A stretch of DNA of 39,829 bases from Dehalococcoidia bacterium (lineage in GTDB: Bacteria; Chloroflexota; Dehalococcoidia; UBA2979), in contig JAQWLS010000100.1 of NCBI GenBank assembly GCA_029247135.1, positions 1 to 39,829 of the forward strand, read 5' to 3'. Shown piece by piece: positions 18,242 to 27,749 of this stretch; positions within the stretch are counted from its first letter, which is position 1; each line of letters opens with the position of its first letter. A program made the translations under genes and the position numbers. The notes under the pieces were generated by a model, which worked only from the letters and a program-made list of their open reading frames with translations, had not been told where the DNA came from and searched no databases.

Positions 18242-19552
18242 ATGCAGACCGAAGAGTTGATTTGGAAGAACTGGGCTGAGAACCAGTCATGCGTTCCACA
18301 GCTAATTGAATCTCCGACCACTGAGGAGGAGTTGTCGACTGTTATCAGAAAGGCCGCTCAGGCCGATCTAAAAATCAAGGCTGTGGGTACAGGTCATTCC
18401 TTTACCGGTACGGCTTTGACTAACGGAGTATTAATTGATTTATCTAACTACAAGAATATTCTTGATGTCGATGTCTTAAAAAAGCAAGTCACGGTTCAGG
18501 TTGGCAAAAAACTGGAACATTTGAGCCCAGAACTTTGGGAGCACGGGTTAGCGATGTCTGATCTAGGAGATATTGCGTACCAATCGGTAGCGGGTGCAAT
18601 TTCCACTGGTACACATGGCACGGGCCTGGGGTATGGCTGCTTGGCTACCCAGGTAGTGTCAGCCCGCGTGATTACTGGTGAAGGTGAAATAATCGAGTGC
18701 TCTTTAGAAAAAGATGTCGAGTTATTTCGTGCAGCAGTGGTCGGAGTGGGCGCAGCAGGAATATTGTCGACGGTCACGTTGCAACTCGAGTCCGCATTTA
18801 ATTTGCACGCGCTTGAGATGATGATGCCACTTGAGGAGGTCCTCTCCAAGCAAGAAGACTTCATTCACGACAACGAGCACTTCGAATATTTCTGCCATCC
18901 CAGTATGGATGCTGCTTTTACTAAACGAAATAATAGGACAGACCAAAGTATCTCAGAGTTTTCTAGATGGCGAAGATGGTACGAGGAAGAATTTTCGTAT
19001 AATTACCTTAGGCGAGCAGCTATGGTGGCGACTAAAGTATCCCCACGTCTTGGTGCTCTTATTGGCAACTCTCTACCTTCTGGTACCAGAGAGGATTACG
19101 TAGATCGTTCCTATGCGGTGTTTACTTCAGAACGCAAATTAAAATTCGTCGAAATGGAATATTTTATTCCTAGGGAGTTTGCTCGGGAGGCTCTAGAACG
19201 AACACTAGGCTTTGTACAGAACTCTGGTTTAGAGATATCGATGCCGATTGAGGTACGTTGGGCGAGAGCTGATAACTTACCTCTTAGTATGTGTTTCGGA
19301 CGAGAGACTGCATCGATCGCAATTCACGTCAGGCAGAATGAGTCGTTTGAGCCTTATTTCGTTCCAGTTGAGACCATTATGCGCGATTATGGCGGTCGAC
19401 CGCACTGGGGTAAAATGCACTTTCAAACGGCCGCGACCCTAAGAGATCTGTATCCAGAATGGCAGTCTTTCCAGAGAGCTCGAAAGATATTGGATCCAAA
19501 CGGCCGACTTGCCAATGCATACACTGATCGCGTGCTAGGTCCTATCGAATAG
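18242..19552 (+). CDS. FAD-linked oxidase, D-arabinono-1,4-lactone/L-gulonolactone oxidase-like
   Basis: FAD_binding_4 motif (IKAVGTGHSFTGTALTNGVLIDLSNYK), SVAGAISTGTHGTG, C-terminal ALO domain (RPHWGKMHF). GGAG six nt upstream of ATG 18242; ORF open from 18194. Confidence 0.92.
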   Translation: MQTEELIWKNWAENQSCVPQLIESPTTEEELSTVIRKAAQADLKIKAVGTGHSFTGTALTNGVLIDLSNYKNILDVDVLKKQVTVQVGKKLEHLSPELWEHGLAMSDLGDIAYQSVAGAISTGTHGTGLGYGCLATQVVSARVITGEGEIIECSLEKDVELFRAAVVGVGAAGILSTVTLQLESAFNLHALEMMMPLEEVLSKQEDFIHDNEHFEYFCHPSMDAAFTKRNNRTDQSISEFSRWRRWYEEEFSYNYLRRAAMVATKVSPRLGALIGNSLPSGTREDYVDRSYAVFTSERKLKFVEMEYFIPREFAREALERTLGFVQNSGLEISMPIEVRWARADNLPLSMCFGRETASIAIHVRQNESFEPYFVPVETIMRDYGGRPHWGKMHFQTAATLRDLYPEWQSFQRARKILDPNGRLANAYTDRVLGPIE

Positions 19553-19573
19553 AGCAAAGCTGTCCGACTAAAT

Positions 19574-20341
19574 CTAGAATCTGTAGTATCCGCCATCAAT
19601 TACGAAGTCTTCACCTGTTTGGTAGGATGAGGCGTCACTTGCAAGATATACCGCGATGCCCGCAAAATCCTCAGGTTGTCCCCAGCGTCGTACTGGAACT
19701 CTCTTAATAACTCTGTCTTCGAAGGTGTCGTCACCCACTCGTGGCGCTGTCATCGCTGTTTCAATCCATCCTGGAATAATGGTATTCGCTGTGATGCCGT
19801 ATCTCGCCAACTCAACGGAAAGCCCCCGCGTCATGGAAATCATGGCACCTTTTGTAGCCGCATACGCTTCGTTTCTTGCCGCACCATCCAAAGCGGAGAG
19901 ACTTGACGTGCCAATTAGGCGTCCTCCCTCTCCGCGCTCGATCATGTGTTTTGCAGCTGCCCGAAACGTAAAGAATGTACCATCAAGGTTGATGCCCATA
20001 ACTCGATTCCACACGTCGGTTGGGAATTCTTGAAATGGTGCGCCCCCACCGGCGCCTGCATTAGCAAAGCATGAATCAACTTTTCCAAATAAATTTAACG
20101 TCTCAGCGAATGCTGCTTCTACTTCGTTTTCCTGCGACACATCGCATCGAAGCGCTGCGGCCTTGCCACCAACCGCAAGTATTTCTTTTTCAGCCGCGGC
20201 GTTTTTTTCTGGATTTGTGCCCCAGATGCACACGTTCGCTCCAGCCTGTGCCAGACCAATTGCCATACCAAGGCCGATGCCACTATTGCCACCGGTGATT
20301 AGGGCTACTTTTCCTGTGAGATCAAAAGGTGCAAATGCCAT
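19574..20341 (-). CDS. SDR family oxidoreductase
   Basis: TGGNSGIGLGMA, NAGAGGG, SerTyrLys with YAATKGA, PGWIETAMT, DGGYYRF. Confidence 0.94.
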   Translation of the reverse strand: MAFAPFDLTGKVALITGGNSGIGLGMAIGLAQAGANVCIWGTNPEKNAAAEKEILAVGGKAAALRCDVSQENEVEAAFAETLNLFGKVDSCFANAGAGGGAPFQEFPTDVWNRVMGINLDGTFFTFRAAAKHMIERGEGGRLIGTSSLSALDGAARNEAYAATKGAMISMTRGLSVELARYGITANTIIPGWIETAMTAPRVGDDTFEDRVIKRVPVRRWGQPEDFAGIAVYLASDASSYQTGEDFVIDGGYYRF

Positions 20342-20385
20342 GAGTATTCCTTTACGTTATAAGCCTGAGGCTTCCTAGTTTTTAT

Positions 20386-20424
20386 CTGTCACGATGACTG
20401 TAGTGTTAATTTTGCTCGTGACAG
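20386..20424. repeat. Inverted repeat upstream of SDR gene
   Basis: CTGTCACGA-21 nt-TCGTGACAG, perfect 9-bp arms, 45 bp upstream of the minus-strand SDR start. Confidence 0.45.
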
Positions 20425-20484
20425 TGACGATTGTATGTGAGTTGCCGTCGAAAGTCTTCTGTTAGCTGATTTTCAAGTTAGCTA

Positions 20485-21081
20485 TCACAATCCAACCACT
20501 GTAATAACAAAAAAAATACCTAGAATGAATACAATACCGAAGGCCATCCAAAGCGATAGTGTGTTGGAGAAGAAGTTATTAGATATATTGCTTTCTTCCA
20601 AGCTAGTATTCCTGCTTTCCCTAATAGATCTGGCTGATTCGCCATACCGATTAGGTTCCTTATCTCCAGGCAGAGATAGCCAAAACAAATTAAGCACCAC
20701 CGATGTAAAAAATGCTATCAGGAAGGGGATGAGTAACGCGAAATGCCAAAATTTCCCTCCACCCGAGAACAGAATTAGCCAAAAACCACCGATAAGTAAG
20801 ATCAGAACACCAACTGGCCAAAAAAATCTTGAACCTGGCCGTCCGGTATCGTGTAGTCGACGCACTCCGACCGCCAAGGTAGGAAAAAAAAGAGCTAGCT
20901 GAATTAATATGAGAATTGGTTCAGGAATGAAATCGGGTAACCATGAATCGATGATGATGATAGATACTAGCCAATAGAGCGAGATAAAAAGGATCCAAAA
21001 CCAATATTCGGATCTGGACGCGCGGCCTTTGAATACAAAGTATTTGGTCAGCACGGTACGAATTGCTTCAAAAAAGGTCAT
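20485..21081 (-). CDS. DUF805 family membrane protein
   Basis: KYFVFKGRASRSEYWFWILF and LAVGVRRLHDTGRPGSRFF are DUF805 hallmarks. Confidence 0.9.
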   Translation of the reverse strand: MTFFEAIRTVLTKYFVFKGRASRSEYWFWILFISLYWLVSIIIIDSWLPDFIPEPILILIQLALFFPTLAVGVRRLHDTGRPGSRFFWPVGVLILLIGGFWLILFSGGGKFWHFALLIPFLIAFFTSVVLNLFWLSLPGDKEPNRYGESARSIRESRNTSLEESNISNNFFSNTLSLWMAFGIVFILGIFFVITVVGL

Positions 21082-21204
21082 CTATAGCTCGATATGTAGA
21101 TGTGTCGCATGTATCAACTTATAGTACAGCAGTGATTACGTTGGTAAGAAAGCTCGAATTATCTTTATACTTTGTATGGCGGGATTATTAGGAGACATGA
21201 CAGC

Positions 21205-22071
21205 ATGAAGAATGAGTCTGATCGAATAACAGATTTTATGCCGAAAGCTGGCTGGCCACGTGTAATGGCAGGATTTCTACTTCTAGTTCTTGGTTCATGG
21301 GTAGTCATGGGTTTGGCTGCAGCACGAGTATCGTTCGACAGTGGCGTACTCTCTGATATCTTTTGGACGGAGATTCTCGTTGTGTTTTGGATAGGACTTG
21401 CAGTTATTAGCTTGCAAATATCTAATACTGCGAAAGACAACCCATCTAGATCACCGGTCGCACCGTACTTGCCTCCTTTATGTTCTGCCATCACTCTCCC
21501 GGGAATCGCCCTGCTGATTGTATTTCTTTGGGTCGGATTCGATGAGGCAAGTCAGACAATTTTGAGAATGACCTACAGCTTTTTAGCTTTGGGATTAGCA
21601 GGCGCGTATTGTTCGGTTATTGGGCTTGGCAGGATTCCGGCGAGGTGGAGGCCTCTCAGATGGTTTCTTTATGCGATAGCTGCTGTTGGGGCAATAGAGT
21701 CACTCGAAGCACTGTGGCTGCATGGTGAGATCAGTACGGAAGGAACCCTAACGGAAGGTTTTGGGCAGGTTGGAGTTGCATTTATTGTTGCACTGCTCGC
21801 GTATTTTATTTTGGCTGGAATTTTGTATAGCATTCTTAAGGAAACACAGGCCCGTCAGCAGATATTTGTAGTGATGGTTTACTTAATCGCGGCGTTGATT
21901 GGTTTTACATTTGGTGTAATTGCACTTTCTGACGAATTTGATCCAGGACCATTTAGGTTAATTTTGGCATCTACTGTGTTGCTCGCAACAGTGACTCCTC
22001 TTCTTGTCGTCTTTCACTGGTGGCCTGAAACTGTCTACACTAGGCAGTCAGATCACAGTGCGGAAGGTTAG
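21205..22071 (+). CDS. Hypothetical polytopic membrane protein
   Basis: Long ORF with about 7 hydrophobic segments. ATG 21205 preferred over 21172 (AGGAGA upstream). Confidence 0.75.
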   Translation: MKNESDRITDFMPKAGWPRVMAGFLLLVLGSWVVMGLAAARVSFDSGVLSDIFWTEILVVFWIGLAVISLQISNTAKDNPSRSPVAPYLPPLCSAITLPGIALLIVFLWVGFDEASQTILRMTYSFLALGLAGAYCSVIGLGRIPARWRPLRWFLYAIAAVGAIESLEALWLHGEISTEGTLTEGFGQVGVAFIVALLAYFILAGILYSILKETQARQQIFVVMVYLIAALIGFTFGVIALSDEFDPGPFRLILASTVLLATVTPLLVVFHWWPETVYTRQSDHSAEG

Positions 22072-22077
22072 GAATAC

Positions 22078-22605
22078 GTGTCTGACGCACTGATTAAATC
22101 TCATCAAGGCGATGAACTGCAACTTGCTACGCCGCTGCGCAGGCTGGCTGCTGCAGGCATTGACGCACTAATTGATATTGCACTCGTGGTTTTTCCAATC
22201 ATTATTTTTGTAATCGGCGCGTTTTCGGGCGGGGCGCTACTAGGTCTTTTTATAATTCTTGGTTTCGCTGTGTTTGCTGGAATTGTTGTCTGGAGAATTA
22301 TTTGTTTAGGACATGGACAAACACCTGGTAAGCAATTTTTGCGTGTGTTTGTGATGCGTGAGGATGGTTCTCGTTCAGGTGGTTGGTATACGTTTTTACG
22401 TGAGTGGGTAATTAAGTGGTTTTTATTTTTTGTTTTATTATCTTCATTCAGTATCGGTCTAGTACCAATAATCGCGGCTGCTTGGTTGCTATGGGATCGC
22501 AGACGCCAGACGCTTTGGGATAAAATCGTATCTACTCAGATTGTGTATATTCCCGATGGGAAACGACCCTTAACAGACGGAGAGACAATTCGATCGGATG
22601 ATTGA
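22078..22605 (+). CDS. RDD family membrane protein
   Basis: PLRRLAAAGIDALIDIALV...GQTPGKQFLRVFVMREDGSR...LWDRRRQTLWDKIVSTQIV. GTG start, 6 nt after the preceding gene. Confidence 0.9.
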   Translation: MSDALIKSHQGDELQLATPLRRLAAAGIDALIDIALVVFPIIIFVIGAFSGGALLGLFIILGFAVFAGIVVWRIICLGHGQTPGKQFLRVFVMREDGSRSGGWYTFLREWVIKWFLFFVLLSSFSIGLVPIIAAAWLLWDRRRQTLWDKIVSTQIVYIPDGKRPLTDGETIRSDD

Positions 22606-22630
22606 CGATTGTAAATACGGAGTGAAAAGC

Positions 22631-22657
22631 AAAGCCCCGGTGTTTAGCCGGGGCTTT
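22631..22657. terminator. Strong hairpin terminator between convergent RDD and groEL genes, probably bidirectional
   Basis: AAAGCCCCGG-TGTTTAG-CCGGGGCTTT, perfect 10-bp stem, followed by GTATTTGTAT. Confidence 0.85.
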
Positions 22658-22689
22658 GTATTTGTATATTTAGTCTGAATAATTCGTGG

Positions 22690-24375
22690 CTAGAAGCCCA
22701 TGCCACCCATATCCATACCACCCATACCACCCATACCACCCATACCACCCATACCACCCATGTCACCTCCGGGAGGCCCCATCGGAGCAGGTGGCTCTGG
22801 AATTTCACCTACAGCTACTTCGGTCGTAAGCATAAGACTTGCGATTGACGTAGCATTTTCAAGAGCAACTCGGGATACTTTGACTGGATCAAGGATGCCA
22901 AGATCAAACATATCTCCCATTTCGTCTGTTGCAGCGTTATATCCGACAGTATCTGGACTAGCATCACGGACGTTTTCAACAACGACACTCGGCTCCTGAC
23001 CAGCATTTTCAACAATCTGTCTAAGTGGTGATTCTAGTGCACGTTATACGAGCACGGCACCTGTTTTTTCATCTCCTGATAGAGATTCAATCACAGCATC
23101 AATCGCGCTTTGTGCTCTAATAAAGGCGACACCGCCGCCTGGTACGACACCTTCTTCAACGGCTGCTCGGGTTGCAGATAGCGCATCCTCCAGCCTGAAT
23201 TTCTTTTCACGAACTTCGACCTCAGTCGCTCCACCAGCTTTTATAACAGCGACTCCTCCAACAAGTTTGGCTAGTCTCTCCTGCATTTTTTCCCGATCGA
23301 AGTCAGAGTTTGCATCCTGAATTTGAGCGCGAATCTGCCGGATACGTTGCTGAATACTTTCGTCTGAGCCAGCACCCTCAATAATAGTGGTCATGCTTGA
23401 GTCGGATACGACTCGATGTGCATGTCCCAAGTCCGCTAGCTGTGTGTCAGCAAGCTTACGACCCATGTCATTGGTGATGTAAGTGGCTCCTGTCAGAATC
23501 GCTAGATCCTCGAGCATTGCCTTTCTTCTGTCACCGAACGAAGGAGCCTTAATGATTAAAGGATTTACTGCACCTTTCATTTTGTTCACAATTAATGTCT
23601 GCAGTGCTTCACCTTCTAAATCTTCACAGATTATGAAGAAGTTCTTAGAGACTGCGAGCACCTTTTCAAGAAGTGGTAGAAAGTCTTGCAGTGAATTAAT
23701 TGCATGGTCCGTGATTAGTATGTAAGGATCGTCAAGTTGTGCTTCCATTCGATCATTATTGGTTACAAAATAAGGAGATATATACCCTCGATCAATTTGT
23801 AATCCGTCGACAACTTCGATTTCATCATCGAGTCCTCGTCCATCTTCAATGGTGATGACCCCGTCTTTTCCAACTTGTTCCATCACGTCACCGATGAGAT
23901 CGCCGATTCGTTTTTCATTCGCTGAAATCGAAGCAACGGCTACAATCATTTCTTTTTCTTCAACGGGCACGGACTGGCTCACTAGGTCTTGGATAGCTGC
24001 TTTCGTGGCGGCATCCATACCACGCCTGAGGTACATTGGATTGGCTCCGGCCGCTATATTTCGCAAGCCTTCGTGGAACATCGCCTGAGCAAAGACTGTC
24101 GCGGTAGTCGTGCCATCACCAGCAATATCATTTGTGCGGACGGCTACCGTTTTTACTAATTGAGCACCCATGTTATGGAAACGATCGGTGAGTTCAATTT
24201 CGCGAGCCACTGTCACGCCATCCTTAGTGATGACTGCCGGCCCATAGTTTTTGTCGAGTACAACATTTCGACCTTTTGGTCCAAGTGTCGCACGCACTGA
24301 ATTAGCAAGAATATCTACCCCATGACGTAGTTCACGTCGGGCAGCTTCGTCGAAGCGAAGTCGCTTAGCAGTCAT
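22690..24375 (-). pseudogene. groEL: Chaperonin GroEL interrupted by one in-frame TAA (23044-23046)
   Basis: N-terminal 443 codons ([42 protein letters not shown]...[11 protein letters not shown]), then TAA, then in the same frame [76 protein letters not shown]...GGM tail. Confidence 0.93.
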
Positions 24376-24428
24376 TTAGTGCTCCTAAATTTTCAGATTT
24401 ATAAATATATATAGACGTCGAGCGACTT

Positions 24429-24728
24429 TTAGTCTTCTAACTTAGCTAGTACGTCTTGGTATCGAATGATGATGTAATCTTCTGAATCCACAGATACATC
24501 TTGACCTGTGTATTTCTGATAGAGAACTCGGTCACCAGCCTTTATGTCATCCATACTCTGAACCTCGCCGTTTTCAAGCGGTCGACCTGGCCCTACAGCC
24601 ACGACATGTCCGTGCTGTGGCGCTTCTTTAGCTGAATCCGGAATAACTAATCCACTAGTTGTAATCTCCTCGGCCTCAACAGCCTTAAGAATAATGTGGT
24701 CTGTAACTGGAACTACACCTGTTGCCAT
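24429..24728 (-). CDS. groES: Co-chaperonin GroES
   Basis: GroES domain (PVTDHIILKAVEAEEITTSGLVIPDSAKEAPQHGHVVAVGPGR...GDRVLYQKYTGQDV). Start at MATGVVPV preferred because GAGAGGA lies upstream; the ORF track extends to 24794. Confidence 0.93.
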   Translation of the reverse strand: MATGVVPVTDHIILKAVEAEEITTSGLVIPDSAKEAPQHGHVVAVGPGRPLENGEVQSMDDIKAGDRVLYQKYTGQDVSVDSEDYIIIRYQDVLAKLED

Positions 24729-24929
24729 ATCTTTCAGTCCTCTCCCATACTTTATTTTCGCTATCTTTACTACGCGGCAAAAAACTTTTGCCATGTATTT
24801 ACCAGATCTGATTGACGTCGGAAAACCGACTTAGTCTCCATTCTGGTTTTTTGCTTTTGAGTCGCGTCGACCCCGTCGCCCATGTTTAGACGACGAATAA
24901 GTTGAAACCCACCGCAAGCAGAAATCATG

Positions 24930-24956
24930 TTAGCACTCTCCTGCCGAGAGTGCTAG
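24930..24956. promoter_or_regulatory. CIRCE element (HrcA operator) upstream of groES-groEL
   Basis: TTAGCACTC-TCCTGCCGA-GAGTGCTAG matches consensus TTAGCACTC-N9-GAGTGCTAA with one mismatch. Confidence 0.96.
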
Positions 24957-25077
24957 GTCCTTATCAAAACTATTTTTTGGCATAGATTTATGGTGTGTTT
25001 ATGACAGATGCGCGTGAACTCGTTTACGATGACGTCACATAGGTCGGTGCGACTAGTAAGATTTAGGGAGTCAAACA

Positions 25078-25839
25078 ATGTGTTTTCCGTATGATGCAGA
25101 ACCGCCAGTTCCTCAGATATTGGGGGCCGCTGTAGAAAATGAAAATTTAACACTTAGAGCTGCGGATGGAAATGAATTTTCTGCGTTCTCGGCCAAGGGC
25201 GATGGTTCTGAGCACGCAACCGTTTTGATCCTGCCAGATGTACGTGGTTTATTTCACTTTTACGAAGAGTTGGCTCTGAGATTTGCGGAGAGAAATATAA
25301 ACTCGTTAGCGATTGACTACTTTGGAAGAACTGCAGGTCTTGGCGCCCGTGGAGAGGAGTTTCCTTGGCAAGAGCATGTTGCGCAGTCAACCTTCGATGG
25401 CGTTAAGAACGACGTTGCTGCCGCCGTGAAATATCTCCGGGAGCAAGACTCCTCTCGCTCAATTTTCACATTAGGTTTTTGTTTTGGCGGTTCAAATTCT
25501 TGGCATCAGGCAGCAAATGGTCATGGGCTGGCTGGGGTTATTGGTTTTTATGGGCATCCAGATAGACCTGATTTTCCTCAAGGTGCAACAGGTGTAATCG
25601 AGAGAGTTAGAGATATTTCGTGTCCTGTACTCGGACTAATGGGTGGAGCGGACCAAGGTATACCCAGCGATATTGTTAGCAAGTTTGATCAAGAACTAAG
25701 TGCGAGTAATATCGAACATCAAATAGTTACCTATCCAGATGCTCCACATTCCTTTTTTGACAGACACTTTGAGGAATTTGCTAGTGAATCGGCTGACGCC
25801 TGGGAAAAAGTTCTAGGTTTTATTGCAGAAAATTCTTAA
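25078..25839 (+). CDS. Dienelactone hydrolase family protein
   Basis: VLILPDVRGLFHFYEELALRFAERNINSLAIDYFGRTAG, nucleophile motif GFCFGG, YPDAPHSFFDR. Confidence 0.93.
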   Translation: MCFPYDAEPPVPQILGAAVENENLTLRAADGNEFSAFSAKGDGSEHATVLILPDVRGLFHFYEELALRFAERNINSLAIDYFGRTAGLGARGEEFPWQEHVAQSTFDGVKNDVAAAVKYLREQDSSRSIFTLGFCFGGSNSWHQAANGHGLAGVIGFYGHPDRPDFPQGATGVIERVRDISCPVLGLMGGADQGIPSDIVSKFDQELSASNIEHQIVTYPDAPHSFFDRHFEEFASESADAWEKVLGFIAENS

Positions 25840-25888
25840 CTGGCTAACGTTTAATTTAAAGTTCCTAGTTATTAGATTGGTGTTGTAG

Positions 25889-26797
25889 ATGAAATTTAGT
25901 ATTTGGCCCCATTTAAGTGGAAAATTTAGCGATCTTATTGATATCTGTTCGAAGGCAGAAACATCTGGCTGGGATGGAATTTGGGTAGCCGATCACTTTA
26001 TGCCGAATACAGGAGATCAGTCTACAACGTCAGGCCCCACATCTGAGGCATGGACGACTTTGGCAGCAGTTTCGGCCTTAGTACCAAGAGTGCGTATCGG
26101 AACATTGGTGACTGGAAACACTTATCGGAATCCTGCTGTACTTGCAAAAATGGCGGCAGAGGTCGATGTAATAAGTAATGGTCGCCTGGTGCTCGGTTTG
26201 GGAGCTGGCTGGCAGCAAAACGAACATTTGTCTTACGGTATTGAATTTTCGACGGTTGGGGGCAGACTTGCTCGACTCCGAGAAAGTATTCAAATAATTA
26301 GATCACTCCTAGATGAGGAATTTACAAGCTTTTCAGGTAAGTATTACGAAATAGCGAACGCGCCGCTCAGCCCGAAGCCTGTTCAGAGTCATCTTCCGAT
26401 TCTCGTGGGTGGCGGTGGTGAGAAAGTCACATTAAAAATCACAGCTATGTTCGCCGACGAATGGAATGTTTGGGGCAGTCCTGAAGTGTTGAAACAAAAA
26501 GGACGTATTTTAGACCAACACTGTGATGCAATCGACCGAGATCCGCTAGAGATTAGGCGGTCAGCTCAGGCGTTATTTTTTCTTTCAAAAGATTCAGTGG
26601 CTGTTGAGCGGGCAAAGGAGAATGCGACAGATCGGTTAATAGCCGGGAGCCCAGATGAAATAGTGGAGGTTATTGCGCAGTATGCTGAGGCTGGAGTCAA
26701 TGAACTAATTGTGCCCAACTTCAATATGGGTAATACAGACAAAGTCAATGAAACCTATGACTTTTGGATGCACGACGTTATACGCCAGTTAAGCTAG
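25889..26797 (+). CDS. LLM class F420/FMN-dependent oxidoreductase
   Basis: GWDGIWVADHFMPN, RVRIGTLVTGNTYRNPAVLAKMAAEVDVISNGRLVLGLGAGW, LPILVGGGGEKVTLK. Confidence 0.93.
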   Translation: MKFSIWPHLSGKFSDLIDICSKAETSGWDGIWVADHFMPNTGDQSTTSGPTSEAWTTLAAVSALVPRVRIGTLVTGNTYRNPAVLAKMAAEVDVISNGRLVLGLGAGWQQNEHLSYGIEFSTVGGRLARLRESIQIIRSLLDEEFTSFSGKYYEIANAPLSPKPVQSHLPILVGGGGEKVTLKITAMFADEWNVWGSPEVLKQKGRILDQHCDAIDRDPLEIRRSAQALFFLSKDSVAVERAKENATDRLIAGSPDEIVEVIAQYAEAGVNELIVPNFNMGNTDKVNETYDFWMHDVIRQLS

Positions 26798-26827
26798 CTA
26801 GTAATTTCCAGAGAGTGTGTAGCGGTT

Positions 26828-27397
26828 TTATATACGTTCTTCTAGTAGAGACCAAACCATATTCTCGGTTTGAGTTGTTGCATGGCCCTCTCTAAGAATT
26901 CTTACCAATAATCTGCTGTCGTACCCAAATTCAGAGAGATACTGCTGTATCTCTTCTACACGATTGTTTGCTTGGAGAATCACTGCAAGCACTAACTCCC
27001 ATTCAGGGGGAGTACAGGGAATGCGATGTCCATCCAGTGAACCATGGTTCAAGGCGTTCCAGAGAGATGGAATTTGCACAGGAGAAAATCTCTCTTCAGT
27101 ACCTTGAAATATTGGATCACCAATCACGAAAATAGGTATATCTTCTCGGGTGAGGTGGAGACGTGTACCAGACACTACTGCCGATGATATTTGGTCAGGT
27201 GTTTCTCCAAGCATTTTACCTATAGTTGCAACGATTTTATCGGTAGTCATAAATTCGATAGTGTCATATTCAGTGTTCAGGCCTTGTAGTTGCAGAGAAC
27301 CGCTACCGATCAAGGCCCAATCAGTGGGTTCCGGCGTGGCTTCTTCCAACACACTAACAAGGGTTCTGAGTACTGTTTTATAAGTTTGCGTCAGCAT
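26828..27397 (-). CDS. Hypothetical protein, possible nucleotidyltransferase-fold
   Basis: WALIGSGSLQLQGLNTEYDTIEFMT resembles the GS-containing start of NTase-fold proteins. Weak family call. Confidence 0.55.
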   Translation of the reverse strand: MLTQTYKTVLRTLVSVLEEATPEPTDWALIGSGSLQLQGLNTEYDTIEFMTTDKIVATIGKMLGETPDQISSAVVSGTRLHLTREDIPIFVIGDPIFQGTEERFSPVQIPSLWNALNHGSLDGHRIPCTPPEWELVLAVILQANNRVEEIQQYLSEFGYDSRLLVRILREGHATTQTENMVWSLLEERI

Positions 27398-27503
27398 GAT
27401 TTTCCTTATTAGTCGACCCAGTTAAGGGTCTTGAATGATATCCCTAAACAGTCTCAATGGCGAGAATGAATCGCTTAATGAAGTTTTTCGGTATTATCAT
27501 TGT

Positions 27504-27578
27504 GGGCCTGTAGCTCAGTGGTAGAGCAATCGGCTTTTAACCGATTGGCCGTGGGTTCGATCCCCACCGGGCCCACCA
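27504..27578 (+). tRNA. tRNA-Lys (anticodon UUU)
   Basis: Cloverleaf: GGGCCTG acceptor pairs with CGGGCCC; D-arm GCTCAGTGGTAGAGC; anticodon stem-loop ATCGG-CTTTTAA-CCGAT; T-arm GTGGGTTCGATCCCCAC; encoded CCA. Confidence 0.97.
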
Positions 27579-27749
27579 ATCTTTCACTCTTCGTTCCTTC
27601 TTTTAAATGTTGAAACGGCCGTGGTTCTGCCAAGCCGTCTTGTTTTAGACCTGCTGGGAAATGGATGTTGTGATCAGGCCCGCCACTTCTACACCGAGTG
27701 AATGTTTTTTGATCAAGTTATATTAGTTGGGAATGTGGAGGTTTGAAAT

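Noticed and set aside
22704-22762. Tandem CCATACCAC-type repeats resembling a microsatellite or array
   Set aside because: They encode the (GGM)n tail normal for bacterial GroEL; ordinary coding repeat.
23044-23046. Stop-codon reassignment of TAA
   Set aside because: Other genes here end normally at TAA (for example the HDAC-like gene at 15335-15337 and the RNA small ORF at 11340-11342), so TAA acts as a stop.
23483-23725. Plus-strand ORFs opposite groEL and many other antisense ORFs in the track
   Set aside because: They are shadows of well-supported genes with no RBS or family signature.
26828-27397. Nucleotidyltransferase-like ORF beside a tRNA as a toxin-antitoxin or integrative element
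   Set aside because: No partner ORF, no integrase, and no repeat of the tRNA 3' end seen nearby.
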